NCBI GenBank assembly: GCA_041744795.1
Contig: JBGTKD010000176.1
Span: forward strand, 1-24,224
Source of the DNA: DATHWB01 sp041744795
Lineage (GTDB): Bacteria; Actinomycetota; Acidimicrobiia; Spongiisociales; ZC4RG35
Length of the DNA stretch: 24,224 nt
Direction of reading: 5' to 3'
In this document: positions 15,287 to 22,542 of the stretch, piece by piece
Layout: every line of letters starts with the position of its first letter
Position numbering within the stretch: the first letter of the stretch is position 1
Position numbers and translations under genes: made by a program
Notes under the pieces: generated by a model
What the model was told of the DNA's origin: nothing
What the model saw: only the letters and a program-made list of their open reading frames with translations
Databases searched by the model: none

Positions 15287-16303
15287 TTAGGCGGGTTCGA
15301 GGCTCGCAAAGAATGCCAGAGCGTCATCGATGGTGGCGACGGACACCAACTGCAGGTCGCCGCGCTCTGCTGTGAGGGCCGCTTCGTAGTTGCTCGCCGG
15401 CACGAGCATGTAGGCCGCGCCTGCCGCTTCTGCAGCCACGACCTTCTGACGAATCCCCCCGATACCCCCAACGGAGGCATCAGCTTCGATCGTGCCAGTC
15501 CCGGCGACGATGTGACCTTTCGTGAGGTCGTCCTCGGTAAGAAGATCAATGAGCGCCAGCGTGTACATCATCCCGGCCGACGGCCCGCCGACGTTGTTCG
15601 TATCGATCCGAGCCGGAGGATCGACGAACGGACCGATCGTGATCCCGATGATGGTGCGCGGCTGGCCTGTCTCCTCGTCGGTTGTCTCGCCCAGCGTGAC
15701 CTGTACGTCGCTGATGACTCCGTTGCGGTTGATCTTTAGAAGAACGGTTTCGCCCGGATCGCGGCCGGCGATCTGATCGCGGATGACCTCGATCGTGTCC
15801 ATCGGAACCCCTTCGACCTCAAGAACCAAGTCGCCAGGGGACAGGACTGCGGCGGCCGGGTATCCGCCAAGCACGGACTCGATCCGGTACTGGATCTCGC
15901 CCACATCGATTCCCACCCGGTTAAACGCGATGGCCAGGGCGCGCTGGACGGCGCCGTCCATCAACCCGAGTTGGCGGGTTCGGTACTCCTCGTCTGACTC
16001 GCCTTCGACGCGCACAACCGCCCTGTCGTAGACATCGACAGACGGATCGAAAATCGCGACAAGCAGTTCGTAGACGTTTAGCGGTTGGGACACGACTGTG
16101 AGAACGAGCATGTCGCCGGAAGGCGTATACCGCGCCAGGCCCTCTTCGATCACAACGGCGTCCACCGCACCCGAGATCGGGCCGGGAGACCAGCCGACGT
16201 ACGGAAGGTCGACGGCCCACGCGCCAACGGCCGCGCCGGCAGTCAGAAAGAGACTCACGACGAACGCGATGAGCCATCTGGGTACGGCTTGGGGATGATT
16301 CAC
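15287..16303 (-). CDS. PDZ-domain Lon-like (S16 family) membrane protease, YlbL-type
   Basis: A 338-residue secreted/membrane-anchored serine protease of the YlbL/SepM group. Residues 10-31 form an N-terminal signal anchor. Residues 146-205 are a PDZ domain (GGYPAAAVLSPGDLVLEVEG, then GETVLLKINRNG). Residues 230-338 form the Lon-type Ser/Lys protease domain, with the catalytic Ser242 in NNVGGPSAGMMYTLAL and Lys287 in GGIRQKVVAAEAAGA, both intact. There is no AAA ATPase domain, as usual for this group. The GTG start at 16303 follows a TACGCT box by 7 nt and has no ribosome site. It is divergent from bioY and lies upstream of the DivIVA-like gene on the same strand. Substrates are not predictable from sequence. 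Confidence 0.92.
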   Translation of the reverse strand: MNHPQAVPRWLIAFVVSLFLTAGAAVGAWAVDLPYVGWSPGPISGAVDAVVIEEGLARYTPSGDMLVLTVVSQPLNVYELLVAIFDPSVDVYDRAVVRVEGESDEEYRTRQLGLMDGAVQRALAIAFNRVGIDVGEIQYRIESVLGGYPAAAVLSPGDLVLEVEGVPMDTIEVIRDQIAGRDPGETVLLKINRNGVISDVQVTLGETTDEETGQPRTIIGITIGPFVDPPARIDTNNVGGPSAGMMYTLALIDLLTEDDLTKGHIVAGTGTIEADASVGGIGGIRQKVVAAEAAGAAYMLVPASNYEAALTAERGDLQLVSVATIDDALAFFASLEPA

Positions 16304-16310
16304 GGCGTAG

Positions 16311-16349
16311 AGCGTATCGGCGGTGAACCCATACGACGACGGTCTACGA
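16311..16349. promoter_or_regulatory. Divergent promoter region, protease gene and bioY
   Basis: TACGCT on the minus strand (16316-16311) lies 7 nt before the protease GTG (leaderless pattern). TACGAT on the plus strand (16344-16349) is a likely -10 for bioY, giving a leader of about 25 nt that includes the GGAGG site. No biotin-repressor palindrome was recognised. Confidence 0.4.
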
Positions 16350-16378
16350 TCCCGTCATCGTTTCCGGAGGAAAACTTC

Positions 16379-16960
16379 ATGCAGGGTGTCACTACAGGGC
16401 GAGTCATCACAGGGCGGGTTGTCGCTTCGAACCGGGTTCTGGCGATAGTGGCGGTAATGGCTTTCGCCGGCCTCACGGCTCTTCTGGCCCAGGTGAGGAT
16501 CCCCTTGGGGTTCACCCCGGTGCCCGTGACGGGCCAAACGTTCGCCGTGCTTCTGGCCGGTGCCTCCTTGGGCGCTCGCCTGGGCGGCGCAAGTCAACTG
16601 GTGTATCTGGCAGCCGGGGCGGTCGGGTTCCCGGTCTTCACCGGCGGGGGATCGGGTTTCGAGTATTTCACCGGGGCGACGGCGGGATATCTGGTCGGGT
16701 TCGTGCTGGCTGCCGCATTGGTGGGTCGTCTCGCCGAGCGAGGTCAGGACCGCAAGGTCAACACGGCGATCACCGCGTTCCTCGCGGGCTCGGCGGTCAT
16801 CTACACCTGTGGCGCGCTGGGTCTGATGGTCACGGCGGACATGGACCTGACAACGGCCATCGCGCAAGGAGTGGCCCCGTTCGTGTTCGGTGACCTGTTG
16901 AAAGCAGTCGCCGCCGGGATGCTCCTCCCCTTCGCATGGAAGCTCAAATCCCAGCAGTAA
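16379..16960 (+). CDS. bioY: BioY, substrate-binding component of biotin ECF transporter
   Basis: A 193-residue integral membrane S-component that binds biotin for uptake. The family signature is clear: FTPVPVTGQTFAVLLAGASLG, then QLVYLAAGAVGFPVF and the GFVLAA and GDLLKA segments, with about six hydrophobic helices. The open frame extends back to 16085, but ATG at 16379 has an excellent GGAGG site 7 nt upstream and the upstream part is antisense to the protease gene. No ATPase or EcfT gene is adjacent; many BioY proteins work alone or share a housekeeping ECF module. The stop codon is followed directly by a C-rich stretch. Confidence 0.93.
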   Translation: MQGVTTGRVITGRVVASNRVLAIVAVMAFAGLTALLAQVRIPLGFTPVPVTGQTFAVLLAGASLGARLGGASQLVYLAAGAVGFPVFTGGGSGFEYFTGATAGYLVGFVLAAALVGRLAERGQDRKVNTAITAFLAGSAVIYTCGALGLMVTADMDLTTAIAQGVAPFVFGDLLKAVAAGMLLPFAWKLKSQQ

Positions 16961-16975
16961 CCCCCCCAACCCCCC

Positions 16976-17047
16976 AACCCTGGGCCCCAGGCGCCCCCAA
17001 AGGGCGCCGCGAACCCTGGGTTCCAGGCGCCCCTAGGGGGCGCCGCC
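16976..17047. repeat. 36-bp tandem repeat (2 units) with nested hairpins
   Basis: Units 16976-17011 and 17012-17047 differ at only a few bases. Each contains two hairpins: a small CCTGG...CCAGG stem and a GC-rich GGCGCCC...GGGCGCC stem (7 bp in unit 1, 8 bp in unit 2). The differences fall mainly in loop or still-pairable positions. Confidence 0.85.
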
Positions 17048-17085
17048 AGCCCGCGGTTCGACTGGGGCTCTCCTTCCGTGGGCCC

Positions 17086-17107
17086 GATGGGACGCCGGCG
17101 TCCCATC
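17086..17107. repeat. 22-bp perfect palindrome downstream of livG
   Basis: An uninterrupted palindrome with half-site GATGGGACGCC centred at 17096/17097, 24 nt past the livG stop. It can fold as a 9-bp stem with a CCGG loop in either transcript. No T-run follows, so it may terminate inefficiently or bind a dimeric protein. Confidence 0.6.
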
Positions 17108-17130
17108 TAAGCCTGGGTACGCGGGTGGCG

Positions 17131-17985
17131 TTAGTCGTCGGTGGAGGTGGCTCCGGCGATGGCGGAGCTTTCGAAGTCTTCGCCTAGGTAGGCCTTGATG
17201 ACGTCGGGGTTGCGCTGGATATCCAGCGGCTTTCCTTCGGCGATCTTGCGACCAAAGTCGACGACCATGACTCGGTCAGCGATATCCATGACCAACCCCA
17301 TGTCGTGTTCGACCAACAGGACCGAGATCCCCAGCTCATCCTGGATGTCGAGGATGAAGCGCGCCATATCCTCGGTCTCTTCAAGGTTCATACCGGCCAC
17401 CGGCTCGTCAAGCATCAACAGTTCAGGGTCCATCGCCAGGGCTCTACCCAACTCGACCCGCTTCTGGATGCCGTAGGGAAGCAAACCGACCGGATACTTG
17501 CGCCACTGCTCGATCTCGAGAAAGTCGATGATGTCCTCGACCCGCATCCGATTCGCCAACTCCTCTTTCTTGGCCTTCCCAACCCAGAAAGCTCCCGCCA
17601 GCCAGCCGTGACTCATCCGCACGTGACGTCCGGTCAGGATGTTGTCGAGCACTGTCATGTGGGCGAACAGGGCGATGTTCTGAAAAGTCCTGGCGATCCC
17701 CAGCTCGGCTGTCCTGTTGGGCTTGAGGCCCATTAGAGACTCGCCCTTCCAGCGAATTTCACCCTCCTGGGGCCGATAGACCTGGTTGATGCAGTTGAAG
17801 ATCGAGGTCTTCCCTGCGCCGTTGGGACCGATGATGGCGAACAACTCGCCTTGGGTGACCTTGAACGAGACATCATCGATAGCGCGTACCCCCTTGAACG
17901 AAAGCTTGACGTTGTCGAACTCAAGCAGCGTCCCGCCGTGCCTCGACCCGACTTCCATTCCCTGGCGCTGTTCGGTATCGGTCAT
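17131..17985 (-). CDS. livG: Branched-chain amino acid-type ABC transporter ATPase LivG
   Basis: A 284-residue cytosolic ATPase that energises the LivHM permease. It carries Walker A GPNGAGKTS, the LivG-type segment GIARTFQNIALFAHMTVLDNI, a signature region written LPYGIQKRVELGRAL (the usual Ser-Gly core is not canonical), Walker B LLMLDEPVAGMN, and the LivG C-terminal tail NPDVIKAYLGE. ATG at 17985 is chosen over GTG at 17994 because it overlaps the livF stop (ATGA) and has AGAGGTGG 6 nt upstream. It is the last gene of the minus-strand operon. Substrate type is inferred from the operon, not from this subunit. Confidence 0.93.
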   Translation of the reverse strand: MTDTEQRQGMEVGSRHGGTLLEFDNVKLSFKGVRAIDDVSFKVTQGELFAIIGPNGAGKTSIFNCINQVYRPQEGEIRWKGESLMGLKPNRTAELGIARTFQNIALFAHMTVLDNILTGRHVRMSHGWLAGAFWVGKAKKEELANRMRVEDIIDFLEIEQWRKYPVGLLPYGIQKRVELGRALAMDPELLMLDEPVAGMNLEETEDMARFILDIQDELGISVLLVEHDMGLVMDIADRVMVVDFGRKIAEGKPLDIQRNPDVIKAYLGEDFESSAIAGATSTDD

Positions 17986-18776
17986 GACAGCCACCTCTTC
18001 CGCCGCTTGTAGTGCTTCACGTCACGGAATGACTTGCGCTCACCGGCATCGCCCCGCAAACCCAAGTAGAACTCCTGAACATCCTCATCCTTGAGAAGCT
18101 TGGCCGGATCACCATCCATGACCAGCTTTCCGGTTTCCATGATGTAGCCGTGATGGGCGATCGACAGAGCCATGTTGGCGTTCTGTTCGATCAGCAAAAC
18201 AGCAGTTCCCTGCTGATTGATCTCGACGATGATCTCTTTGATCTGCTGAACGAGCTTGGGAGCGAGGCCGAGCGACGGTTCGTCAAGAATCAGCATCTTG
18301 GGATCCTGCATCAGGGCCCGCCCGATGGCCAGCATCTGCTGTTCGCCGCCGGACATGTATCCGGCGACTGACTTACGCCTGTCCGCCAGGATCGGGAAGA
18401 GAGTCATGACCCGCTCGTGCTGCTGTTTGACGCTTTTCGAGTTCGAGTTGGTGTAGGCGCCAGCGGACAGATTCTCGTCCACGGTCAGCTCGGCGAAGAT
18501 CCTCCGACCTTCCATCACCTGGCTGATCCCCAACTTCACTCTCACGGCCGGGTCAAGATGAGTTATGTCTTTGCCATCGAAGTGAATCGAACCCTTCGTG
18601 ATGTCACCTTCGTGAACCTCTAACAATCCCGACACCGCGCGCATCGTCGTTGTCTTGCCAGCGCCGTTGGCTCCTAGAAGAGCCACGATCTGACCATCGC
18701 CTACCTCCAAGGACAATCCGCGGAGAACGAGGACTACGTCGTTGTAGACGACCTCGAGATTTTCAACTGTCAGCAT
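17982..18776 (-). CDS. livF: Branched-chain amino acid-type ABC transporter ATPase LivF
   Basis: A 264-residue ATPase partner of LivG. Walker A GANGAGKTT, Q-loop QVMEGRRIF, intact signature MSGGEQQML, Walker B MLILDEPSLGL and the C-terminal QEFYLGL motif identify LivF. A basic tail of about 25 residues (ERKSFRDVKHYKRRKRWLS) extends past the usual end. ATG at 18776; the stop overlaps the livG start, so the two ATPases should be made in equal amounts. It follows livJ by 82 nt, with a strong hairpin in between. Confidence 0.94.
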   Translation of the reverse strand: MLTVENLEVVYNDVVLVLRGLSLEVGDGQIVALLGANGAGKTTTMRAVSGLLEVHEGDITKGSIHFDGKDITHLDPAVRVKLGISQVMEGRRIFAELTVDENLSAGAYTNSNSKSVKQQHERVMTLFPILADRRKSVAGYMSGGEQQMLAIGRALMQDPKMLILDEPSLGLAPKLVQQIKEIIVEINQQGTAVLLIEQNANMALSIAHHGYIMETGKLVMDGDPAKLLKDEDVQEFYLGLRGDAGERKSFRDVKHYKRRKRWLS

Positions 18777-18816
18777 CGCGCTCCATCCGGTTGCGGAACC
18801 ATCGACCGGTCAGGGG

Positions 18817-18842
18817 TTGGGACGGTCCGAAGACCGTCCCAA
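18817..18842 (-). terminator. UUCG-loop hairpin between livJ and livF
   Basis: On the minus strand a perfect 11-bp stem (TTGGGACGGTC) closes a TTCG tetraloop, an unusually stable RNA hairpin. It lies 16 nt past the livJ stop and lacks a T-tract. It may partly terminate transcription or block 3' decay, giving more binding protein than ATPase mRNA. Confidence 0.6.
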
Positions 18843-18858
18843 CTGACTCACCGTTCGA

Positions 18859-20232
18859 TCAACCTGCCAGGTCGTAGCAAGCGCCGGTGAACTCGAAGTT
18901 CGCCGCCAGACTCGAGGTGTACTCGGTTGCCAGATCCATGCGTCCGCCGCTGGTGCCAGCTGCGAGACCTTCCGGATCGGGGGCATACACGTAGCCCTTG
19001 CGCTGGAGCCGGTCGTTATCGGCCCCCGTATACGACTCATCAGGTGCAAGTCCGTCGAAACTCACGTTGTCGAGAGACTTGGCAGCGTCGAGAACGCCTT
19101 GCCTGGTCAAGTCGCCGTTGGCGTAGGCCTGGCGTAGAGCGGCTTCAAGGATCTTCGCCTCGACGATGCCCTCGAAGTAGTAGTCGCTAATCGGGAGGCC
19201 AGCATTGAGGATCAGGTCTTGGAAGCCTGCGGCTTCCGGCGTCGTCCAACCAGCGGTGTAAGTCCCACCGATGAAGCTCCCAGCAATCGCATCCTTGATC
19301 GGAGAGTCCGGAGCGATGTACGCCGGGCTCCATGACGGCGACGGACCAGACCACGTGCCCTGGTATCCGGCGGCCAGTGCCTGACCGAAGATGGCCGAGA
19401 ACGTGCCAGGTGTCGTCGCCACCCATGCGATGTCAGCACCCGAGTCGGCAATGCCGTTGGCTACTGAAGTGATGGCGCTCTCATCCGTCGGGATGATCGC
19501 TCCTTCACCGTCATAGACGATCTCCAGGCCCGCAGCCGCGGCTGCCAGCTTGGCGCCCTGTGCCGAGTCCTGGCCATAGTCGCCAGGCAGCGAGGCAATG
19601 GCGATCGTCGTTGCACCGTCGAGGTGCTCTTCGACCAGATAGCCAATCGTGTTGTGTGCCTCGACGCAGTACGGCGTACCGTGCGAAACCAGGTTCGAGT
19701 TGTACCGCGAGTCCGACCAGCCTGAATACCACGTGAGGGGCACCGCGAGCATGCCGTCCGCGATCAGGTCTGCGTTCAGTGCAACGGTGTGCGGCGAACC
19801 GGTCGAGTGACCGAGTGCCACGACATCGTCCTTGATCTCGTTGTAGAACTGGATGTGGTTGTCCACGACGTACACAGTGTCACGTACGACCAGTTCGATC
19901 TGGAGACCTTCGATTCCGCCATTGGCGTTCACGTCATCGACGTAGGCCTGGTATCCGGCGACGATGGCCGACACGAGCGGTCCGAACGGACCGGTCAGGT
20001 CGGACAACATTCCGACGCGAATGACCCCGGCATCGAGATCGACACCGAAGTCGGTGGCAATCTCCATCGGCTCTTCGCTGCCATCGGGTTCCGTCGTATC
20101 GGTGGTACCAGCTGTTGTTGTGGTGGTCGCTGACGCCGCTGTCGTAGTCGTCGTGCCGGAGTCGCCACCACAGGCGACAAGCACAAGTCCGAGTACGAGA
20201 AGCAGCGCGAGCCACCTGCTCTTTGCTCTCAT
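18859..20232 (-). CDS. Branched-chain amino acid-type ABC transporter substrate-binding lipoprotein
   Basis: A 457-residue lipoprotein. Residues 1-20 are a lipoprotein signal peptide with the lipobox LVAC (Cys21 acylated), followed by a Thr/Ala-rich linker (about 26-50) that tethers the domain to the membrane. The remainder is a periplasmic-binding-protein type I fold of the Leu/Ile/Val family (VIRVGMLSDLTGPFGPLV, VNANGGIEGLQIELVVRD, IAIASLPGDYGQDSAQGAK). Length exceeds E. coli LivJ because of the linker. A very strong AGGAGG site precedes the ATG. Linked to an acyl-CoA ligase, its ligand may be a carboxylic acid rather than an amino acid. That is inference. Confidence 0.92.
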   Translation of the reverse strand: MRAKSRWLALLLVLGLVLVACGGDSGTTTTTAASATTTTTAGTTDTTEPDGSEEPMEIATDFGVDLDAGVIRVGMLSDLTGPFGPLVSAIVAGYQAYVDDVNANGGIEGLQIELVVRDTVYVVDNHIQFYNEIKDDVVALGHSTGSPHTVALNADLIADGMLAVPLTWYSGWSDSRYNSNLVSHGTPYCVEAHNTIGYLVEEHLDGATTIAIASLPGDYGQDSAQGAKLAAAAAGLEIVYDGEGAIIPTDESAITSVANGIADSGADIAWVATTPGTFSAIFGQALAAGYQGTWSGPSPSWSPAYIAPDSPIKDAIAGSFIGGTYTAGWTTPEAAGFQDLILNAGLPISDYYFEGIVEAKILEAALRQAYANGDLTRQGVLDAAKSLDNVSFDGLAPDESYTGADNDRLQRKGYVYAPDPEGLAAGTSGGRMDLATEYTSSLAANFEFTGACYDLAG

Positions 20233-20257
20233 TTGGTTTCCCTTTCCTCCTCTTGGG

Positions 20258-20305
20258 GCCGGGGGTACCCGGCTTCCTTCGATCCGGATCTGACTCCGGA
20301 TCGAA
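20258..20305 (-). terminator. Two hairpins between livM and the binding-protein gene
   Basis: TTCGATCCGG (20278-20287) pairs with CCGGATCGAA (20296-20305), a 10-bp stem with an 8-nt loop directly after the livM stop. GCCGGG/CCCGGC (20258-20273) follows. The second lies just upstream of the AGGAGG site of the binding-protein gene. They may be processing or attenuation points; no T-run is visible. Confidence 0.5.
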
Positions 20306-20308
20306 ACC

Positions 20309-21568
20309 TCAGTATGTAAACGGCCAACCTTTCCAATAGTTCCGGATCCGTAACCAGATCCCGTAGAGACCGAGCGGTTCGAAAATCAAGAAACCAATAA
20401 TCAGAAGACCGTAAAGGACCTGGTTCGCCTGTAACACGCTCAACCCAGGCCCCACACCGGGGAGTGTATTGATGATTCCGCGATCCGTGGCACTGGTGGC
20501 CACGATCGGGTCGGCGATTGCGGCCACGAAGCCACCTTGATCGATGGCCGCCTTGAGCCACTCGGTGAAGTTCTGCACGACTCGGGGGAGCATGACCACA
20601 AAGGCGGCTCCCATCAGGGTTCCCGACACTGTGCCTGCTCCACCGATCAGGATGATGGCGATGAACTGGACCGCCAGGATCAGGTCCCATCTCTCGGGGA
20701 TCGTTCTGCCGAGGAAGCTCGTCAGGAGCGCACCGGCGATGCCGGCGTAGAACGAGCTGATTCCGAAGGCGATCAGCTTGTACTTGAACTCATTTACGCC
20801 CATGACCTCGGCAGCGACGTCGCGGTCGCGGATCGCCTGGAAGGCCCGGCCGACACGAGTCCGCTGCAGGTTCTTGGCCAAAACGGTGAAGACGACAAGG
20901 AAGGTGAGCATCATTAAGAAGCCCTTGCCGTTCGTCGACAGCCATGGTCCGTTCTGGGAGATCTCGATGAGCGGGACCTCTTCCTTCCACAGCCGGATAT
21001 CCAGCTTCTGGAACGAACGACCCGCCTGTGACCCTCCGGTGAGCGAGCGCCAGTTGCGGAACACGTACTCGCCGATGAAGACCAAACCCACCGTCACGAT
21101 CGCCAGATACAGGCCGCGCACTCGCACCGCTGTCGGCCCGATGATCACGCCGAGAATGGCCGGCACTAATCCGGCTGCTGGCAGCCAGATCCAGATCGGC
21201 AGTCCCATGCCAAGCAGCGGACCTTCCGGCGCTCCAAGCCAGACCGCCGTGTACGCCCCGACCCCCATGAAGAAGGAGTGGCCGAGCGAGACCTGGCCCG
21301 CGACACCCGTGAGCAGGTTCAAGCCCAACGCTCCGATCGCAAAGATGCAGACTGTGGCCATCAATTGCAGGTAGTCATTCGAGCTCAGGAACCCGACGAA
21401 CGGCAGCGAAAAGTCGAACAAGCGGTCGCTGCTGGACTCCGCGCCTCCGCTGAAGGGCAGGAAGACCAGCAGCCCGAGGAATCCGAACAGCAGAACCTTC
21501 TTGGTCGTCGTGTTGAGAATCGACTGGTCAGACTCATACGACGTGTAAAGGAGCGGGCGACCTCTCAT
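20309..21568 (-). CDS. livM: Branched-chain amino acid-type ABC transporter permease LivM
   Basis: A 419-residue membrane permease with about ten helices. LivM signatures: GLNLLTGVAGQVSLGHSFFMGVGAYTAVWL, the conserved VRVRGLYLAIVTVGL and GTVSGTLMGAAFVVMLP. A long N-terminal part (about 65 residues, with one hydrophobic helix) and a loop (residues about 190-215) precede or interrupt the family core. ATG at 21568 overlaps the livH stop (ATGA), so translation is coupled. It pairs with LivH to form the channel. Confidence 0.93.
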   Translation of the reverse strand: MRGRPLLYTSYESDQSILNTTTKKVLLFGFLGLLVFLPFSGGAESSSDRLFDFSLPFVGFLSSNDYLQLMATVCIFAIGALGLNLLTGVAGQVSLGHSFFMGVGAYTAVWLGAPEGPLLGMGLPIWIWLPAAGLVPAILGVIIGPTAVRVRGLYLAIVTVGLVFIGEYVFRNWRSLTGGSQAGRSFQKLDIRLWKEEVPLIEISQNGPWLSTNGKGFLMMLTFLVVFTVLAKNLQRTRVGRAFQAIRDRDVAAEVMGVNEFKYKLIAFGISSFYAGIAGALLTSFLGRTIPERWDLILAVQFIAIILIGGAGTVSGTLMGAAFVVMLPRVVQNFTEWLKAAIDQGGFVAAIADPIVATSATDRGIINTLPGVGPGLSVLQANQVLYGLLIIGFLIFEPLGLYGIWLRIRNYWKGWPFTY

Positions 21569-22542
21569 ACTCGGCGAATCTCCACTGTTCCGAACAATCC
21601 GTAAGGCCTGATAACCAAGACGAGAAGCATCAAGAGGTAGGGCACGATTCCGGCGAAGCCCGATCCCAGGAACGAGAACCGTACGTACTCGCCGACAAAC
21701 GCTTCGGCCAGGCCGATCGCAAATCCTCCAACGACCGCGCCAACGACCGAGTCGAGACCACCGAGGATGATGGCGGGCAGGGCCTTAAACGCAAAGAACG
21801 CCGTCGCGGTGTCGACTCCCGCTGACCGACGAGGGAAGACTGAAACGAAGATCCCGGCGACCGCCGCCAACACTGCGCCGATTCCCCAGGAGATAGAAAA
21901 GATTCGGCCTACGTTGATGCCTTGGGCACGGGCAGCCTCCTGATCGAAGGCCGTCGCCCGCATGGCAATCCCGGTGCGACTTCGGAAGAACACGGCGACC
22001 AACGAAACGATGACGACCGACACGACGATCTGGGCAACTTCGGTGTATGCGAAAGTCATCCAACCGAGGTCGAGCATCTGCGTTCCCCAAGGGTCGCCGA
22101 GGGGCCGGGGGTCAGTGCCGATGAAGTCGTTGGTGACATTCCGCAAAGCGATGTCAATTCCGAGGGTGACGATCGCCACTGCGAACAACTCCTCGCCGAT
22201 CATCGGGCGGACAAAGACGCGCTCGATGAGCATGCCGACAGCCGCGGCAGCGATTAGGGCACAGATCGCCGAGAGCGTCCAGCCGAGCCATTGCGGCACC
22301 CCGTCGGACAGGTACCGACCGGGGAAGTTGATGATCGTCGCGAAAGACGCCACCAAGAATGCACCGAGGGCAGAGAGCGCTCCGTGGGCGAAGTTGAGCA
22401 CCTGGGTGGCCTTGAAAATGATGACGAAACCCATCGCCAGCAGGGCGTAGATCGCCCCAAGAGCCAGGCCCTCCGAAATGGCGGCCGCGAGGTGGCTCTC
22501 GCGGGTCGACACCTGCGCGAAGATCAGGATCATTTCGTTCAA
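21565..22542 (-). CDS. livH: Branched-chain amino acid-type ABC transporter permease LivH
   Basis: A 325-residue permease with about eight helices. LivH hallmarks: EGLALGAIYALLAMGFVIIF, then NFAHGALSALGAFL, and FFAFKALPAIILGGLDSVVGAVVGG near the C-terminus. The TTG at 22542 overlaps the ligase stop codon (TTGA), suggesting coupling. An ATG three codons later (22533) is an equally possible start because neither has a clear ribosome site. Confidence 0.92.
   Translation of the reverse strand: MNEMILIFAQVSTRESHLAAAISEGLALGAIYALLAMGFVIIFKATQVLNFAHGALSALGAFLVASFATIINFPGRYLSDGVPQWLGWTLSAICALIAAAAVGMLIERVFVRPMIGEELFAVAIVTLGIDIALRNVTNDFIGTDPRPLGDPWGTQMLDLGWMTFAYTEVAQIVVSVVIVSLVAVFFRSRTGIAMRATAFDQEAARAQGINVGRIFSISWGIGAVLAAVAGIFVSVFPRRSAGVDTATAFFAFKALPAIILGGLDSVVGAVVGGFAIGLAEAFVGEYVRFSFLGSGFAGIVPYLLMLLVLVIRPYGLFGTVEIRRV

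Larger units (their letters stand above)
16961..17130. other. Structured region between convergent bioY and livG
   Basis: Between the two stop codons lie a C-tract (16961-16987, G-quadruplex-capable on the minus strand), a 36-bp tandem repeat and a 22-bp palindrome. No gene is present. The elements may serve as transcription barriers or terminators for both genes. Confidence 0.5.

Noticed and set aside
16085..16378. Upstream extension of bioY
   Set aside because: It is antisense to the protease gene. GGAGG plus ATG at 16379 gives the normal BioY length.
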